A DNA stretch of 49,008 nt from Desulfotignum sp. (GCA_011390615.1 JAABSB010000004.1:1-49008), one strand, 5' to 3'; numbered from the stretch's first letter, positions 31,246 through 39,895 are shown. The notes: generated from the sequence alone by a model not told the origin. Made by a program: numbers and translations.

Positions 31246-32409
31246 ATGTTGATCGGGATACCCAAAGAGATCATGTACAAGGAAAACCGGGTTGCAGCAC
31301 TTCCGGAAACCATTGAAAAATTCATAAAACTGGGATTTGACGTGCTTGTGGAAACAAAGGCCGGTGCCGGGGTTTTTGTGGATGATGACCACTACCGCAG
31401 TGCCGGGGCCGACATTGCAGCAGACGCTGCCCAGGTGTTTGAAAAGGCGGATATTATTTTAAAGGTGAAAGAACCCTTGTTCAATGAACAGTTCAACACC
31501 CATGAGATAGACATGATAAAGGAAAACACCATCCTCATCACCTTTCTGCACCCGGCTGCACCATCCAATCATAATGATGTGAAAAAGCTGCAGAAGCGGC
31601 ATATCACGGCATTTACCATGGATGGTATTCCCAGGATTTCCCGGGCCCAGCGCATGGATCCGCTGACATCCATGAGTGCCATTACAGGCTATAAATCCAT
31701 TATCATTGCAGCAGCCAATTTCCCGAAATTCGTACCCATGATCGGTACCTCCATCGGCATGATAAAACCTGCCAATATCCTGGTGATCGGCACGGGTGTG
31801 GTGGGTCTCCAGGCCATTGCCACAGGCAAACGGCTGGGGGGGGTGGTCAAGGCGGTGGATATCCGGCCGGATGCAAAAAAAGAGGCGGAAAGCCTTGGGG
31901 TCAAAGTGGTGGGATTTGATGCCCCGCCGGAACTTGTGATCGGAGACGGCGGGTATGCAAAAGCCCTTTCCGACGACTGGCTTGAAAAAGAACGCCAGGC
32001 CCTGGCCCCCCTGGTGGCAGAGGCTGATATTATTGTCCTCAGCGCCCTGGTGCCCGGGGAGGTGGCCCAGACCCTGGTGACCCGGAAAATGGTGGAAACC
32101 ATGAAACCCGGTTCAGTGATTGTGGATGTCTCCATTGACCAGGGCGGCAATTGCGAGATCACCGACCCGGGAAAAGAGTTCATCCATAACGGGGTGTATA
32201 TCTGCGGTATTAAAAATATTCCGGGTTCGTTGCCCGTGCATTCCTCCTGGCTGTACGCCAACAACCTGTATTATTTTGTGGAAAACCTGTTTAAAAACAA
32301 GGCAACCGATTTTGATATGACAGATGAGATCATCAAAGACTCCCTGGTGACCCATAAAGGAGAGCTGTTCCATAAGGGTACCAGAAAAGCCATGGGCCTG
32401 TCTGATTAA
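31246..32409 (+). CDS. pntAA: Transhydrogenase alpha-1 subunit (domain I, NAD(H)-binding)
   Basis: This 387-aa protein is domain I of the proton-translocating nicotinamide nucleotide transhydrogenase, which normally couples H+ flow to hydride transfer between NADH and NADP+. It has the N-terminal IGIPKEIMYKENRVAALPET, the hydride-transfer loop PRISRAQRMDPLTSMSA (the conserved Arg, Gln and Asp are kept), the Rossmann GTGVVGLQAIATGKRLG ending in VDIRP (NAD-type acidic residue) and GGNCEITDPG. It is related to alanine dehydrogenase, but the two following pnt genes fix the assignment. AAGGAG precedes the ATG. Confidence 0.93.
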   Translation: MLIGIPKEIMYKENRVAALPETIEKFIKLGFDVLVETKAGAGVFVDDDHYRSAGADIAADAAQVFEKADIILKVKEPLFNEQFNTHEIDMIKENTILITFLHPAAPSNHNDVKKLQKRHITAFTMDGIPRISRAQRMDPLTSMSAITGYKSIIIAAANFPKFVPMIGTSIGMIKPANILVIGTGVVGLQAIATGKRLGGVVKAVDIRPDAKKEAESLGVKVVGFDAPPELVIGDGGYAKALSDDWLEKERQALAPLVAEADIIVLSALVPGEVAQTLVTRKMVETMKPGSVIVDVSIDQGGNCEITDPGKEFIHNGVYICGIKNIPGSLPVHSSWLYANNLYYFVENLFKNKATDFDMTDEIIKDSLVTHKGELFHKGTRKAMGLSD

Positions 32410-32441
32410 CCGCAACCCGTAACTGTATCCGGAGCAGTCCA

Positions 32442-32738
32442 ATGACAAATCTATTATTGATGGCAGGGGTGTTTGTTTTTTCCTTTGTGGTGGGGTATTT
32501 TCTGATCTCCCGCATCCCGACCCTGCTGCACACCCCGCTGATGTCCATGACAAACGCCATATCCGCAGTCACCATTCTGGGGGTGTTGATTCTTTTTTCC
32601 GTCACATCCACACGGTCTGAACAAATCATCGGATCTGTGGCCTTTATCATGGCTGCCTTCAACCTGGTGGGTGGATTTGCCATAACCGACCGGATGCTGC
32701 GCATGTTCAGGAAAAAGCAGAGGGAGGGGAAAAAATAA
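32442..32738 (+). CDS. pntAB: Transhydrogenase alpha-2 subunit (membrane domain II part)
   Basis: This 98-aa protein has three membrane segments (LLLMAGVFVFSFVVGYFLIS; MSMTNAISAVTILGVLILF; the GSVAFIMAAFNLVGGF region). The TPLMSMTNAISAV segment is the family signature. It forms part of the proton channel together with the beta subunit. Its stop overlaps the beta start by one base. The three-gene arrangement (alpha-1, alpha-2, beta) matches the Rhodospirillum-type enzyme, unlike the two-gene E. coli type. Confidence 0.93.
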   Translation: MTNLLLMAGVFVFSFVVGYFLISRIPTLLHTPLMSMTNAISAVTILGVLILFSVTSTRSEQIIGSVAFIMAAFNLVGGFAITDRMLRMFRKKQREGKK

Positions 32739-34774
32739 TGCCACAGACATATGCTTTTGGGAACCTGGTTCTGGATTTTTGTGTCATCGGTATTCTGATC
32801 CTGGGGATATGGCTGTTCCGCCGGCCCTTTCTGGCAAAATACGGTAACCTTGCGGCCGCCTTTGCCCTGTTGTGTGCCGCAATCCTGGTGATTTCCCGGA
32901 ACGGGATCATGCATCCTAATATTGTGGTGTTCTGCCTTCTGGCCGGGGCAGTTCCCGGGGTTTGGGTGGCCAGAAAGATCACCATGATCCAGATTCCGGC
33001 CATGGTGGCGTTCCAGCACGGTGCTGGCGGGATTGCAGCGTTTTTTCTTTCCCTTGCAGAGCTGATGCGCGGCTTTGAGCACCTGGGGGCCATGAATGAA
33101 ATATCCGGTCTTCTGGGTCTGGCCATCGGTGCACTGACCTTTTCCGGCAGCATGGTTGCCGCAGGCAAGCTGTCAGGCAGGCTGGGGCAGACCCCGACCA
33201 TTCTGCCGCACCATACCCGGCTTGTCATGGCAAACCTGGGGGCCATGATTGTATTGGTCATTGCCGCATTTTTTGCACCGGCCGGGGCTGTTCTGGTGTT
33301 TTATCTGCTCATCATCGTCCTTTCCATCCTGTTCGGCATTGTGTTCTCCATCCGTATCGGCGGGGCGGACATGCCGGTGCTCATCTCCTTTTTAAACGCC
33401 ACTGCAGGGGTGGCAGCCGCCTTTTGCGGCATGATTATCGAGAACCAGCTGCTGATCGCCTGCGGGGCCACCGTGGCCGCTTCCGGGTCTATCCTTACAC
33501 ATGTGATGTGCAAGGCCATGAACCGCAGCCTTTTCCATGTATTTGTACCGAAAAAAAGGCCTGAAAAATCTGGTGCCGGTTCGGGTACAGAACCTGATAC
33601 ACCTGCCCTGTCCGGTCTTGCACCGCCTGCGGCGGAACAGGCCCCAAAAGTGGAAAAACCGGCATCCAATCCTTTTGAAACGGCAGCGGACCTGGCCCGC
33701 AATGCTGAAACGGTTATTATTGTGCCTGGATACGGCATGGCGGTTGCCCAGGCCCAGTTTGATGTGATCGAGCTGTCCAGCAAACTGGTTTCCATGGGAA
33801 AAAAGGTGGTCTTTGCCATTCATCCGGTGGCCGGACGTATGCCGGGCCACATGAATGTCCTCCTGGCCGAGGCCGGGGTGGATTATGATATGCTGGCGGA
33901 AATGGATGATATCAATCCTGCATTCAGCCAGACCGATCTGTGTTTTGTGATCGGGGCCTGCGATGTGGTGAACCCGGCAGCCATGGAAACGGACGGATCT
34001 CCCATATCCGGCATGCCCATTTTACGCAGCCATGAAGCAAAACATGTGGTGTGCTGTAACCTGGATGACAAACCAGGGTATTCCGGGGTTGAAAACTCCC
34101 TGTATAAAAACAGCAACACCGTCATGCTGCTGGGAAATGCCAAAGAAACCATCCGGCAGGTTGTGGAAAACCTGTCAGAAGAACAGCCACATGAAAAGGG
34201 TGCCCGTTCAGAAACCGGCACCGGGATCCAACCCCAGGACAGGAAGCAGGAAAATTTTCTGGATGCTGCCGTGGTACAATTGGTGTCAGCCCAAAAAATT
34301 ATTATCATACCCGGCTATGGCATGGCACTGGCCCAGGCCCAGTTCAAGGTGGTGGAACTGGCTGATCTGCTGGCATCCATGGGGGCGCAGGTTGCATTTG
34401 CCATCCACCCGGTGGCCGGACGTATGCCGGGCCACATGAATGTGCTCCTGGCTGAAGCGGAAGTGGATTATGACAAACTGGTTGAAATGGATGACATCAA
34501 TCCGGCATTTTCCCAGACCGATGTGGCGCTGATATTCGGGGCCTGTGACGTGGTGAATCCGGCTGCCATGGAAACCGATGGCAGCCCCATATCCGGCATG
34601 CCCATACTCAGGGCCCATGAGGCAAAAACCGTGGTGGTCTGCAATTTTGACGCAAACCCCGGCTATTCAGGGGTGGACAACACCCTGTATGCTGATCCCA
34701 AAACCATCATGCTGCTGGGGGATGCTGCCGCCACAGCCAGTGATCTGATTGCCGGGGTAAAAAAAGCGCAATAG
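32738..34774 (+). CDS. pntB: Transhydrogenase beta subunit with duplicated, altered domain III
   Basis: This 678-aa beta subunit is about 200 residues longer than usual. Residues 1 to about 270 are the normal membrane part, with the proton-path His (FQHGAGG), TGxxxAxGKLSGR-like block, IGGADMPVLISFLNATAG and CKAMNRSLF. After a Pro-rich linker come two tandem domain III copies, at residues about 323-475 and 518-678 (offset 195). Both keep GYGMA(V/L)AQAQF, HPVAGRMPGHMNVLLAEA and GACDVVNPAAM. In both, the motif that in E. coli reads K-R-S and holds the NADP 2'-phosphate is N-L-D (441-443) or N-F-D (636-638). Expression probably depends on the sigma-54 promoter at 30617. Confidence 0.93.
   Translation: MPQTYAFGNLVLDFCVIGILILGIWLFRRPFLAKYGNLAAAFALLCAAILVISRNGIMHPNIVVFCLLAGAVPGVWVARKITMIQIPAMVAFQHGAGGIAAFFLSLAELMRGFEHLGAMNEISGLLGLAIGALTFSGSMVAAGKLSGRLGQTPTILPHHTRLVMANLGAMIVLVIAAFFAPAGAVLVFYLLIIVLSILFGIVFSIRIGGADMPVLISFLNATAGVAAAFCGMIIENQLLIACGATVAASGSILTHVMCKAMNRSLFHVFVPKKRPEKSGAGSGTEPDTPALSGLAPPAAEQAPKVEKPASNPFETAADLARNAETVIIVPGYGMAVAQAQFDVIELSSKLVSMGKKVVFAIHPVAGRMPGHMNVLLAEAGVDYDMLAEMDDINPAFSQTDLCFVIGACDVVNPAAMETDGSPISGMPILRSHEAKHVVCCNLDDKPGYSGVENSLYKNSNTVMLLGNAKETIRQVVENLSEEQPHEKGARSETGTGIQPQDRKQENFLDAAVVQLVSAQKIIIIPGYGMALAQAQFKVVELADLLASMGAQVAFAIHPVAGRMPGHMNVLLAEAEVDYDKLVEMDDINPAFSQTDVALIFGACDVVNPAAMETDGSPISGMPILRAHEAKTVVVCNFDANPGYSGVDNTLYADPKTIMLLGDAAATASDLIAGVKKAQ
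33704..34774 (+). repeat. Tandem direct repeat encoding two domain III copies
   Basis: Two in-frame copies (33704 to about 34190, and 34289 to 34774) have a fixed 585-base offset. Nucleotide identity is very high locally, including an exact 35-base stretch within the HPVAGRMPGHMN coding region, and lower in the flanks. Such patchy identity suggests an old duplication kept similar by selection or gene conversion. Confidence 0.9.
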
Positions 34775-35039
34775 CCGGCAGGTTGCCACCGGCACTGGAT
34801 ATTTGCCATAAGCATACCAGGTTTTCGATCGCTGTGTGCAGCACTCTGTCCCAGGCCCCCTCCGGCTCTGACGGTCCGTTCACAGGACACCACCAGGGGC
34901 TCCCCACAAAAACGCACGCTGCTATAGCAAATATTCAGACCGGCATAAAATCCTTTACTATTTTTCCATCTTTGGATATGTTGCTGCCCAACGTTGTGTA
35001 TACATGGGTACCTGGATGGTCACATGACCGCCTGGAAGA
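34775..35039. other. Intergenic gap after the pnt operon
   Basis: No gene or RNA is recognised. A weak GCCGG/CCGGC hairpin (about 34773-34793) follows pntB, without a T-run. The short minus-strand ORFs here look non-coding: their composition is odd and none has a ribosome-binding site. Confidence 0.4.
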
Positions 35040-36356
35040 ATGGCAGATTGTTACAATACAAAGGAAAAGGCGGTTTTGGAAAAAAAAACATACCCAAAGA
35101 AATTGACCCTTCCCAAAAAACATCTGCTGCCGGGTTTACTGGCGCTTGTGTTACTGGTTTGCTGGATGGCAGCCGGTTGTCTCCCATCCACCGCCTTTTC
35201 CCGGACCCGGGATTTTCCTGCTGATCTGTCTGATAATACAACCGAACAGACTGAAGCTTCTGACATACACCTTATCAAAGGACGCTTCAAAAGCGGGGAT
35301 ACAGCCTCTGATGTTCTTGGGCCCTATTTGTCCCTCCAGGAGATATACTGCCTTGAAAAACAAAGCCGGCCAGTGTTTTCATTCACCCGGTTCAAACAAG
35401 GGCAGCCCTTTGACATATCCCTTCACCAAGACCGGTTTGTGGCATTTGCCTATGACATAGATGACCGGCACCGGCTGGTCATCAAAAAAGAGCAGGACAG
35501 CTATGATATCAGAAAAATTCCCATCCAGTATGATATTCGGGAAGAGGTGATATCGGTTCACATTTCATCCAGTATTTTTGCGGCTGTAAAAAAAGCAGGG
35601 CACTGCACCTCCCTTGCAGGGCAGCTGGCGGATATTTTTGCCTGGGACATTGATTTTGCAAAAGATATCCAGCCCGGGGACAGGTTTCAGGTGCTGGTGG
35701 AACAACGGTTCCGTGATGATGCATTCCAGGGATACGGCAATATTCTGGCAGCTGTTTTTGTTAACAAAGGAAAGGCCCACAAAGCATTTTTGTTCACAGA
35801 TGCAGATGGCCATGCTGGATATTATGATGAAAAAGGGCAATCTCTTCAAAAGGCATTTTTAAAATCCCCGGTGAATTTTTCTAAAATCACCTCCTATTTT
35901 TCCGCCAGCAGGCTGCACCCTATTTTAAAAACCAAACGGCCCCATCCCGGGGTGGATTATGCAGCCCCGAAGAACACCCCCATCAAAACCGTTGCCGACG
36001 GCACTATTACTGAAATTGCCTATAACAATACAATGGGCCGGTATATGACCATCCGCCATTTTAACGGGTATGAAACCAGTTATTATCATATGAATAAATA
36101 TGCCGCCGCTATGAAAAAGGGTGCATCTGTTTTCCAGGGAGATATCATTGGATATGTGGGGAAAACAGGCCTTGCCACGGGATACCATCTGTGTTTCCGG
36201 GTTGAGAAAAACGGCCATCCTGTAAATCCTTTGAACATTCCGCACACAAGCGCAACACCCATTTCTTTGTCGGAAAAAGAGCGGTTTGTCAAAACTATTG
36301 CACTGTATTCAGAAAAACTGATGACAGCCGGGTCCCTGGCCCGGTCCACCCCGTAA
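35040..36356 (+). CDS. M23-family murein endopeptidase with His-to-Cys ligand change
   Basis: This 438-aa protein resembles MepM-type cell-wall endopeptidases. A hydrophobic anchor at about 28-46 (HLLPGLLALVLLVCWMAAGC) is followed by a mixed N-terminal region (LysM-less), then the M23 domain from about 285. The zinc site has H302 and D306 in HPGVDYAAP, and H383 in TGYHLCFRV. The usual motif is HLHF, so the second His is Cys385 here. The GC at the end of the anchor could be a lipobox-like Cys. The start is uncertain: ATG 35040 has a weak ribosome-binding site, and TTG 35076 follows AAAGGAAAAGGCGG. Confidence 0.82.
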   Translation: MADCYNTKEKAVLEKKTYPKKLTLPKKHLLPGLLALVLLVCWMAAGCLPSTAFSRTRDFPADLSDNTTEQTEASDIHLIKGRFKSGDTASDVLGPYLSLQEIYCLEKQSRPVFSFTRFKQGQPFDISLHQDRFVAFAYDIDDRHRLVIKKEQDSYDIRKIPIQYDIREEVISVHISSSIFAAVKKAGHCTSLAGQLADIFAWDIDFAKDIQPGDRFQVLVEQRFRDDAFQGYGNILAAVFVNKGKAHKAFLFTDADGHAGYYDEKGQSLQKAFLKSPVNFSKITSYFSASRLHPILKTKRPHPGVDYAAPKNTPIKTVADGTITEIAYNNTMGRYMTIRHFNGYETSYYHMNKYAAAMKKGASVFQGDIIGYVGKTGLATGYHLCFRVEKNGHPVNPLNIPHTSATPISLSEKERFVKTIALYSEKLMTAGSLARSTP

Positions 36357-36379
36357 AACCCGCAACAAGGCAGGTATCC

Positions 36380-36907
36380 ATGGCCAATCCGGTACGGGAA
36401 CGTGCAGTTCAGGGATTACAGCCAGGTGATACATTTTGTTTCACCCGGCAGTTTTCACAAAAAGAAACCCGGGATTTCGGCGATTTGACCCAGGATTACA
36501 ACCCGGTGCATTACGATGCCCGCTGGACCCGGACCAAGGGATTCAAGGGCCTCATCTGCCACGGGCTTCTGGTGGGGGGCATGATCTGTGAATTCGGGGG
36601 CCAGGTGGGGTGGCTGGCCACGGGCATGGCATTCAAATTTTTGTATCCGGTTTATTTCGGGGATACCATCCAGTGCAGGGTCACCCTGACCAGTATCCAG
36701 GAAAGCGGCAGGGCTGAAGCAGAGGCCGTCTTTACAAACCAGGAAGGCCGGCAGGTGGTCCTGGCCACCCTTACCGGCCGCCTGCCCCTGGAAGGGGAAA
36801 AAGCCCTTCTGGACCAGATGGTGTCGGAAGGAGACCCTTTCAACGGGGCATCCCATAAAACCGGCTACGGCATAAACCAGGAACCCGGCGGCAAACCGGG
36901 ATTATAG
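36380..36907 (+). CDS. MaoC-like (R)-enoyl-CoA hydratase family protein
   Basis: This 175-aa hotdog protein has the MaoC hydratase 2 motif DYNPVHYD, containing the catalytic Asp and His, and FKGLICHGLLVGGM. It would hydrate an enoyl-CoA or act on a related 3-hydroxyacyl substrate. The C-terminal 25 residues (DPFNGASHKTGYGINQEP…) look disordered. It starts 23 bases after the M23 gene with AAGGCAGG upstream, and may be co-transcribed with it. Its function in this locus is not evident. Confidence 0.8.
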   Translation: MANPVRERAVQGLQPGDTFCFTRQFSQKETRDFGDLTQDYNPVHYDARWTRTKGFKGLICHGLLVGGMICEFGGQVGWLATGMAFKFLYPVYFGDTIQCRVTLTSIQESGRAEAEAVFTNQEGRQVVLATLTGRLPLEGEKALLDQMVSEGDPFNGASHKTGYGINQEPGGKPGL

Positions 36908-36939
36908 CAGATATCGGTTGCAGGTCCTGACGTTCAGTG

Positions 36940-36971
36940 TGGAAAATTTCCATACCTTTGGAAAATTTCCA
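36940..36971 (+). promoter_or_regulatory. Twin TGGAAAATTTCCA dyads, candidate enhancer
   Basis: Two identical 13-bp dyads (TGGAAA-A-TTTCCA) lie at 36940-36952 and 36959-36971, nineteen bases centre to centre, nearly two helical turns. They stand about 110 bases upstream of a sigma-54 promoter and about 160 bases before the Cys-rich gene, as expected for a bEBP binding site. Confidence 0.65.
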
Positions 36972-37050
36972 CAGAAAAATGCTGGTAGTGCGGTAACATA
37001 CAATATCATAACCATTTGGAATATAAGGCTTTTTATAAAAAAAATTTTCC

Positions 37051-37066
37051 AGGCACACGATTTGCT
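37051..37066 (+). promoter_or_regulatory. Sigma-54 promoter of the Cys-rich/kinase/regulator operon
   Basis: AGGCACACGATTTGCT has the GG and GC exactly ten bases apart and matches GGCAC-N5-TTGCW. The transcript would start near 37077, 36 bases before the ATG at 37113. Confidence 0.75.
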
Positions 37067-37112
37067 TTAGGGTCAGGGTTGTTTGCTAACCTTCAAAGAT
37101 AAAGGAGAGATC

Positions 37113-37397
37113 ATGCTGGAAAAAAATATTTCATCAGGTCTTTGTGCCAATTGCATACATGCGGGACAATGCGGTTTTATGAAAAACAATACCAGGCCCA
37201 TAATTTTTTGTGAAGAGTTTTCCTGCGCCTGCCCGGAAGGCACATGCGCACAACCCATTGCAGAGATAACAGCACCATTGGCTGCAGTCAATGGATCATC
37301 CCGGGAAAATATCTGCAGCAATTGTGAAAACCTGGAAACCTGCTGCCTGCAGGAAAAACACCATGACACAGTGATGTGCTGTGAAGAATACAGGTGA
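37113..37397 (+). CDS. Twin Cys-motif small protein, probable metal sensor
   Basis: This 94-aa soluble protein carries two copies of the pattern C-x2-C-x5/6-C-x(10-13)-C-E-E-[FY]: LCANCIHAGQCGFM…FCEEF, and ICSNCENLETCC…CCEEY. Ten or more Cys in 94 residues suggest Zn or Fe-S binding. I know of no named family. ATG 37113 has GGAGA upstream, whereas the track start (37083) lacks a ribosome-binding site. The gene overlaps the start of the kinase by 17 bases and follows the sigma-54 promoter directly, so it probably belongs to the signalling circuit. Confidence 0.8.
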   Translation: MLEKNISSGLCANCIHAGQCGFMKNNTRPIIFCEEFSCACPEGTCAQPIAEITAPLAAVNGSSRENICSNCENLETCCLQEKHHDTVMCCEEYR

Positions 37398-38556
37398 TAT
37401 CCAAAAAAAAATTGCTGCCCTTGAAAAGCAGAACAGGAAACTGCAGCAGTTTTATGATGCATACCAGCAGGTGCAAAGCAATGAAAAAGAACGGGTAAAA
37501 GAACTTAACTGTTTGTACCAGGTCGCCCAGTGTGTGGTACTGGAAAGAAACACCACCGCTGCATTGAAAAAGATTGTTCACATCATTCCCACAGGCTGGC
37601 AGTTTTCCCAAAACTGCTGTGCCCGGATTCGGTTCAAAGAAAACATTTATCTGTCCTTTGAATTTTTTGCATCAGATATATGTCAGTCAGAAGACATATG
37701 CATCGACAATGAGGCTGTGGGGGCCATAGATGTGTGTTATCACCCGGATGCCGTTGCCGGAACAGCAGATCCTTTTTTAAGCGAAGAACGGAATCTGCTC
37801 AAAGGCATTGCCAACATCATCAGTTTTTATATAAAAAAACAAAAAGATGATGAAGCCAGAAAAATAATTCAAAAACAATTGCTGCACAATGATCGTCTGG
37901 CCACCATCGGCCGCCTGGCAGCCGGCGTGGCCCATGAATTAAATGAACCTTTGGGCAATATTCTAGGCCTGGCACAGCTGTCACGCAAGTTGCCCAACCT
38001 TCCGGAACAGGCAAGAAACGATCTTACCCGGATCCAGGAATGTGTGATGTATTCACGGGAAATTATAAAAAAACTTCTCGCGTTTTCCCGTAACGCCCCT
38101 GTGCACAAAGAAAAAATCTGCCTGAACCATGTGATCGAAAACAGCCTCACGTTTCTGGTGGCCCGGTGTGCCAGGGAAGGGATCGCCATTGAAAAGCGGT
38201 TCCAGGAGAATCTGTTTGTCATGGCAGATGCCAACCAGATAACACAGGTGGTTACCAATCTGACCATCAATGCTGTACAGGCCATGGAAAACGGTGGGAA
38301 AATCACACTGACCGTAAAAAAAACTGCAGACAAAGCGGTTTTTTCCATTGAAGATACCGGGGTCGGAATACCGGGCGAGCATATCAGCAGTGCGTTTATG
38401 CCGTTTTTTACCACAAAGGATGTGGACCAGGGCACCGGCCTGGGACTTTCTGTTGTGTACGGCATTGTTAAAAACCATGATGGTGATATAAAGGTCAGCA
38501 GTGAGCCTGGAAAAGGCAGTGTTTTTGAAATATCACTGCCGCTGGAGAGCGATTGA
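37381..38556 (+). CDS. Soluble sensor histidine kinase
   Basis: This 391-aa cytoplasmic kinase has an N-terminal coiled-coil (AALEKQNRKLQQFYDAYQQVQ), a GAF-like sensor region at about 40-155 with several Cys (QNCCARIRFKENIYL, DICQSEDICIDNEA), and then HisKA (AGVAHELNEPLGNIL) and HATPase (NLTINAVQAMENGG, DTGVGIPG, GTGLGLSVVYGIV). No membrane segments are visible. It starts at GTG 37381 inside the Cys-rich gene and shares a TGATG junction with the regulator. The Cys in the sensor domain suggest redox or metal sensing, perhaps with the Cys-rich protein; that is inference. Confidence 0.85.
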   Translation: MKNTGDIQKKIAALEKQNRKLQQFYDAYQQVQSNEKERVKELNCLYQVAQCVVLERNTTAALKKIVHIIPTGWQFSQNCCARIRFKENIYLSFEFFASDICQSEDICIDNEAVGAIDVCYHPDAVAGTADPFLSEERNLLKGIANIISFYIKKQKDDEARKIIQKQLLHNDRLATIGRLAAGVAHELNEPLGNILGLAQLSRKLPNLPEQARNDLTRIQECVMYSREIIKKLLAFSRNAPVHKEKICLNHVIENSLTFLVARCAREGIAIEKRFQENLFVMADANQITQVVTNLTINAVQAMENGGKITLTVKKTADKAVFSIEDTGVGIPGEHISSAFMPFFTTKDVDQGTGLGLSVVYGIVKNHDGDIKVSSEPGKGSVFEISLPLESD

Positions 38557-39887
38557 TGTCGGACAAAAAATCAAAGGCACAGATTCTGGTTGTGGATGAC
38601 AACAAGATTACCTGTGAGGTCATTCAAAGAAACCTTGCATCTGAAGGATACCGTGTGTTTCTTGCCCATAATGTGGAAGATGCGGCTGCTGTTCTTTCCC
38701 GCCAGGATATTGATCTGCTGATCACCGATTATAAGATGCCCCGGCTGACCGGACTGGATATGATCCAATATGCCCGGGATCATTTCCAGGACCTGGGGAT
38801 CATAATGCTTACAGGGTACGGGTCCATTAAAGGGGCTGTGTCAGCCCTGAAACAGGGGGCAGATGAATATATCACCAAGCCCTTCACTGATAAGGAACTT
38901 ATGGACACCGTGGCAAAATGCATAAAAAGATATCAGGAGCGCAGGATAGATCCTGGTATGCTCTATTCTGACACCTGGTCCCGCTTCGGTATTATTGGGC
39001 AGTCTGAAAAAATGCAGCATCTGTTTGCCGCCATAAAAAAAGCCGGTGAAAATGATGCCACAGTCCTGATACAAGGGGAAAGCGGGACAGGGAAGGAACT
39101 GGTGGCCAGGGCCATTCACTACAGCCATAAAACCAGGTCTGTCTATCCTTTTATTCCCTTCAACTGCCCAGGTGTTCCCCCGGCCCTTTTTGAAAGTGAA
39201 CTGTTCGGCCATGTGAAAGGGGCGTTTACCGGTGCGACACAGGACAGCAAAGGATTTTTCAGGGCAGCAGAAAACGGGGGCCTTTTTCTGGACGAAATCA
39301 GTGAACTGCCCTATGAACTCCAGGGAAAACTGCTCAGGGTGCTCCAGGAAAAAGAATATACCCGGGTTGGAGAAACCCGGCAGAATAAAGCAGATGTCAG
39401 GATTATGGCGGCCACCAATCAAAAACTCGAAGATCTGGTTGAAAAAGGATTGTTCCGCCAGGATCTGTTTTTCCGTATCAATGTCATCACTATTGATATT
39501 CCGCCGCTACGGGATCGGGGTGAAGATATTCTGCTGCTGGCAAAGCATTTTATTGTGAAGTATGCAAAACAGCTGGGAAAAAATGAACCGAAGCTCACAC
39601 AAAATGCCATTGCCGCCTTGGAAAATTATGCCTGGCCCGGAAATGTCAGGGAACTTGAAAACCTGATACACCGGAATCTGATAATGAATGATACACAATA
39701 TATGGACAGTGCTGCATTTCCGGCAGCAATGAAAAATACCATATCCCGGGAAAATACGGTTACCCTGAGCCTGTCGGAGATGACCAGAAAATATGTCAGG
39801 GAGGTGCTTGCCCACACCGGGGGAAACAAGGCAAAGGCATTACAAATACTGAAAATTGATCGCAAAACCCTGCTCAAAAAATTATAG
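38556..39887 (+). CDS. NtrC-family sigma-54 response regulator (second)
   Basis: This 443-aa regulator has a receiver domain (D14-D15, phosphoacceptor D58 in [13 protein letters not shown]), AAA+ domain with [14 protein letters not shown] and [12 protein letters not shown], and a Fis-type HTH ([22 protein letters not shown]). ATG 38556 shares a base with the kinase stop (TGATG) and has GGAGAG upstream; the TTG 38553 in the track is less likely. It probably binds the twin TGGAAA-A-TTTCCA dyads at 36940 and autoregulates its own sigma-54 operon. It converges on the DUF2892 gene. Confidence 0.92.
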   Translation: MSDKKSKAQILVVDDNKITCEVIQRNLASEGYRVFLAHNVEDAAAVLSRQDIDLLITDYKMPRLTGLDMIQYARDHFQDLGIIMLTGYGSIKGAVSALKQGADEYITKPFTDKELMDTVAKCIKRYQERRIDPGMLYSDTWSRFGIIGQSEKMQHLFAAIKKAGENDATVLIQGESGTGKELVARAIHYSHKTRSVYPFIPFNCPGVPPALFESELFGHVKGAFTGATQDSKGFFRAAENGGLFLDEISELPYELQGKLLRVLQEKEYTRVGETRQNKADVRIMAATNQKLEDLVEKGLFRQDLFFRINVITIDIPPLRDRGEDILLLAKHFIVKYAKQLGKNEPKLTQNAIAALENYAWPGNVRELENLIHRNLIMNDTQYMDSAAFPAAMKNTISRENTVTLSLSEMTRKYVREVLAHTGGNKAKALQILKIDRKTLLKKL

Positions 39888-39895
39888 TGGCATTG

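Noticed and set aside
31246-32409. Alanine dehydrogenase
   Set aside because: It is related by fold, but the RISRAQRMD loop and the following pntAB and pntB genes show it is transhydrogenase domain I.
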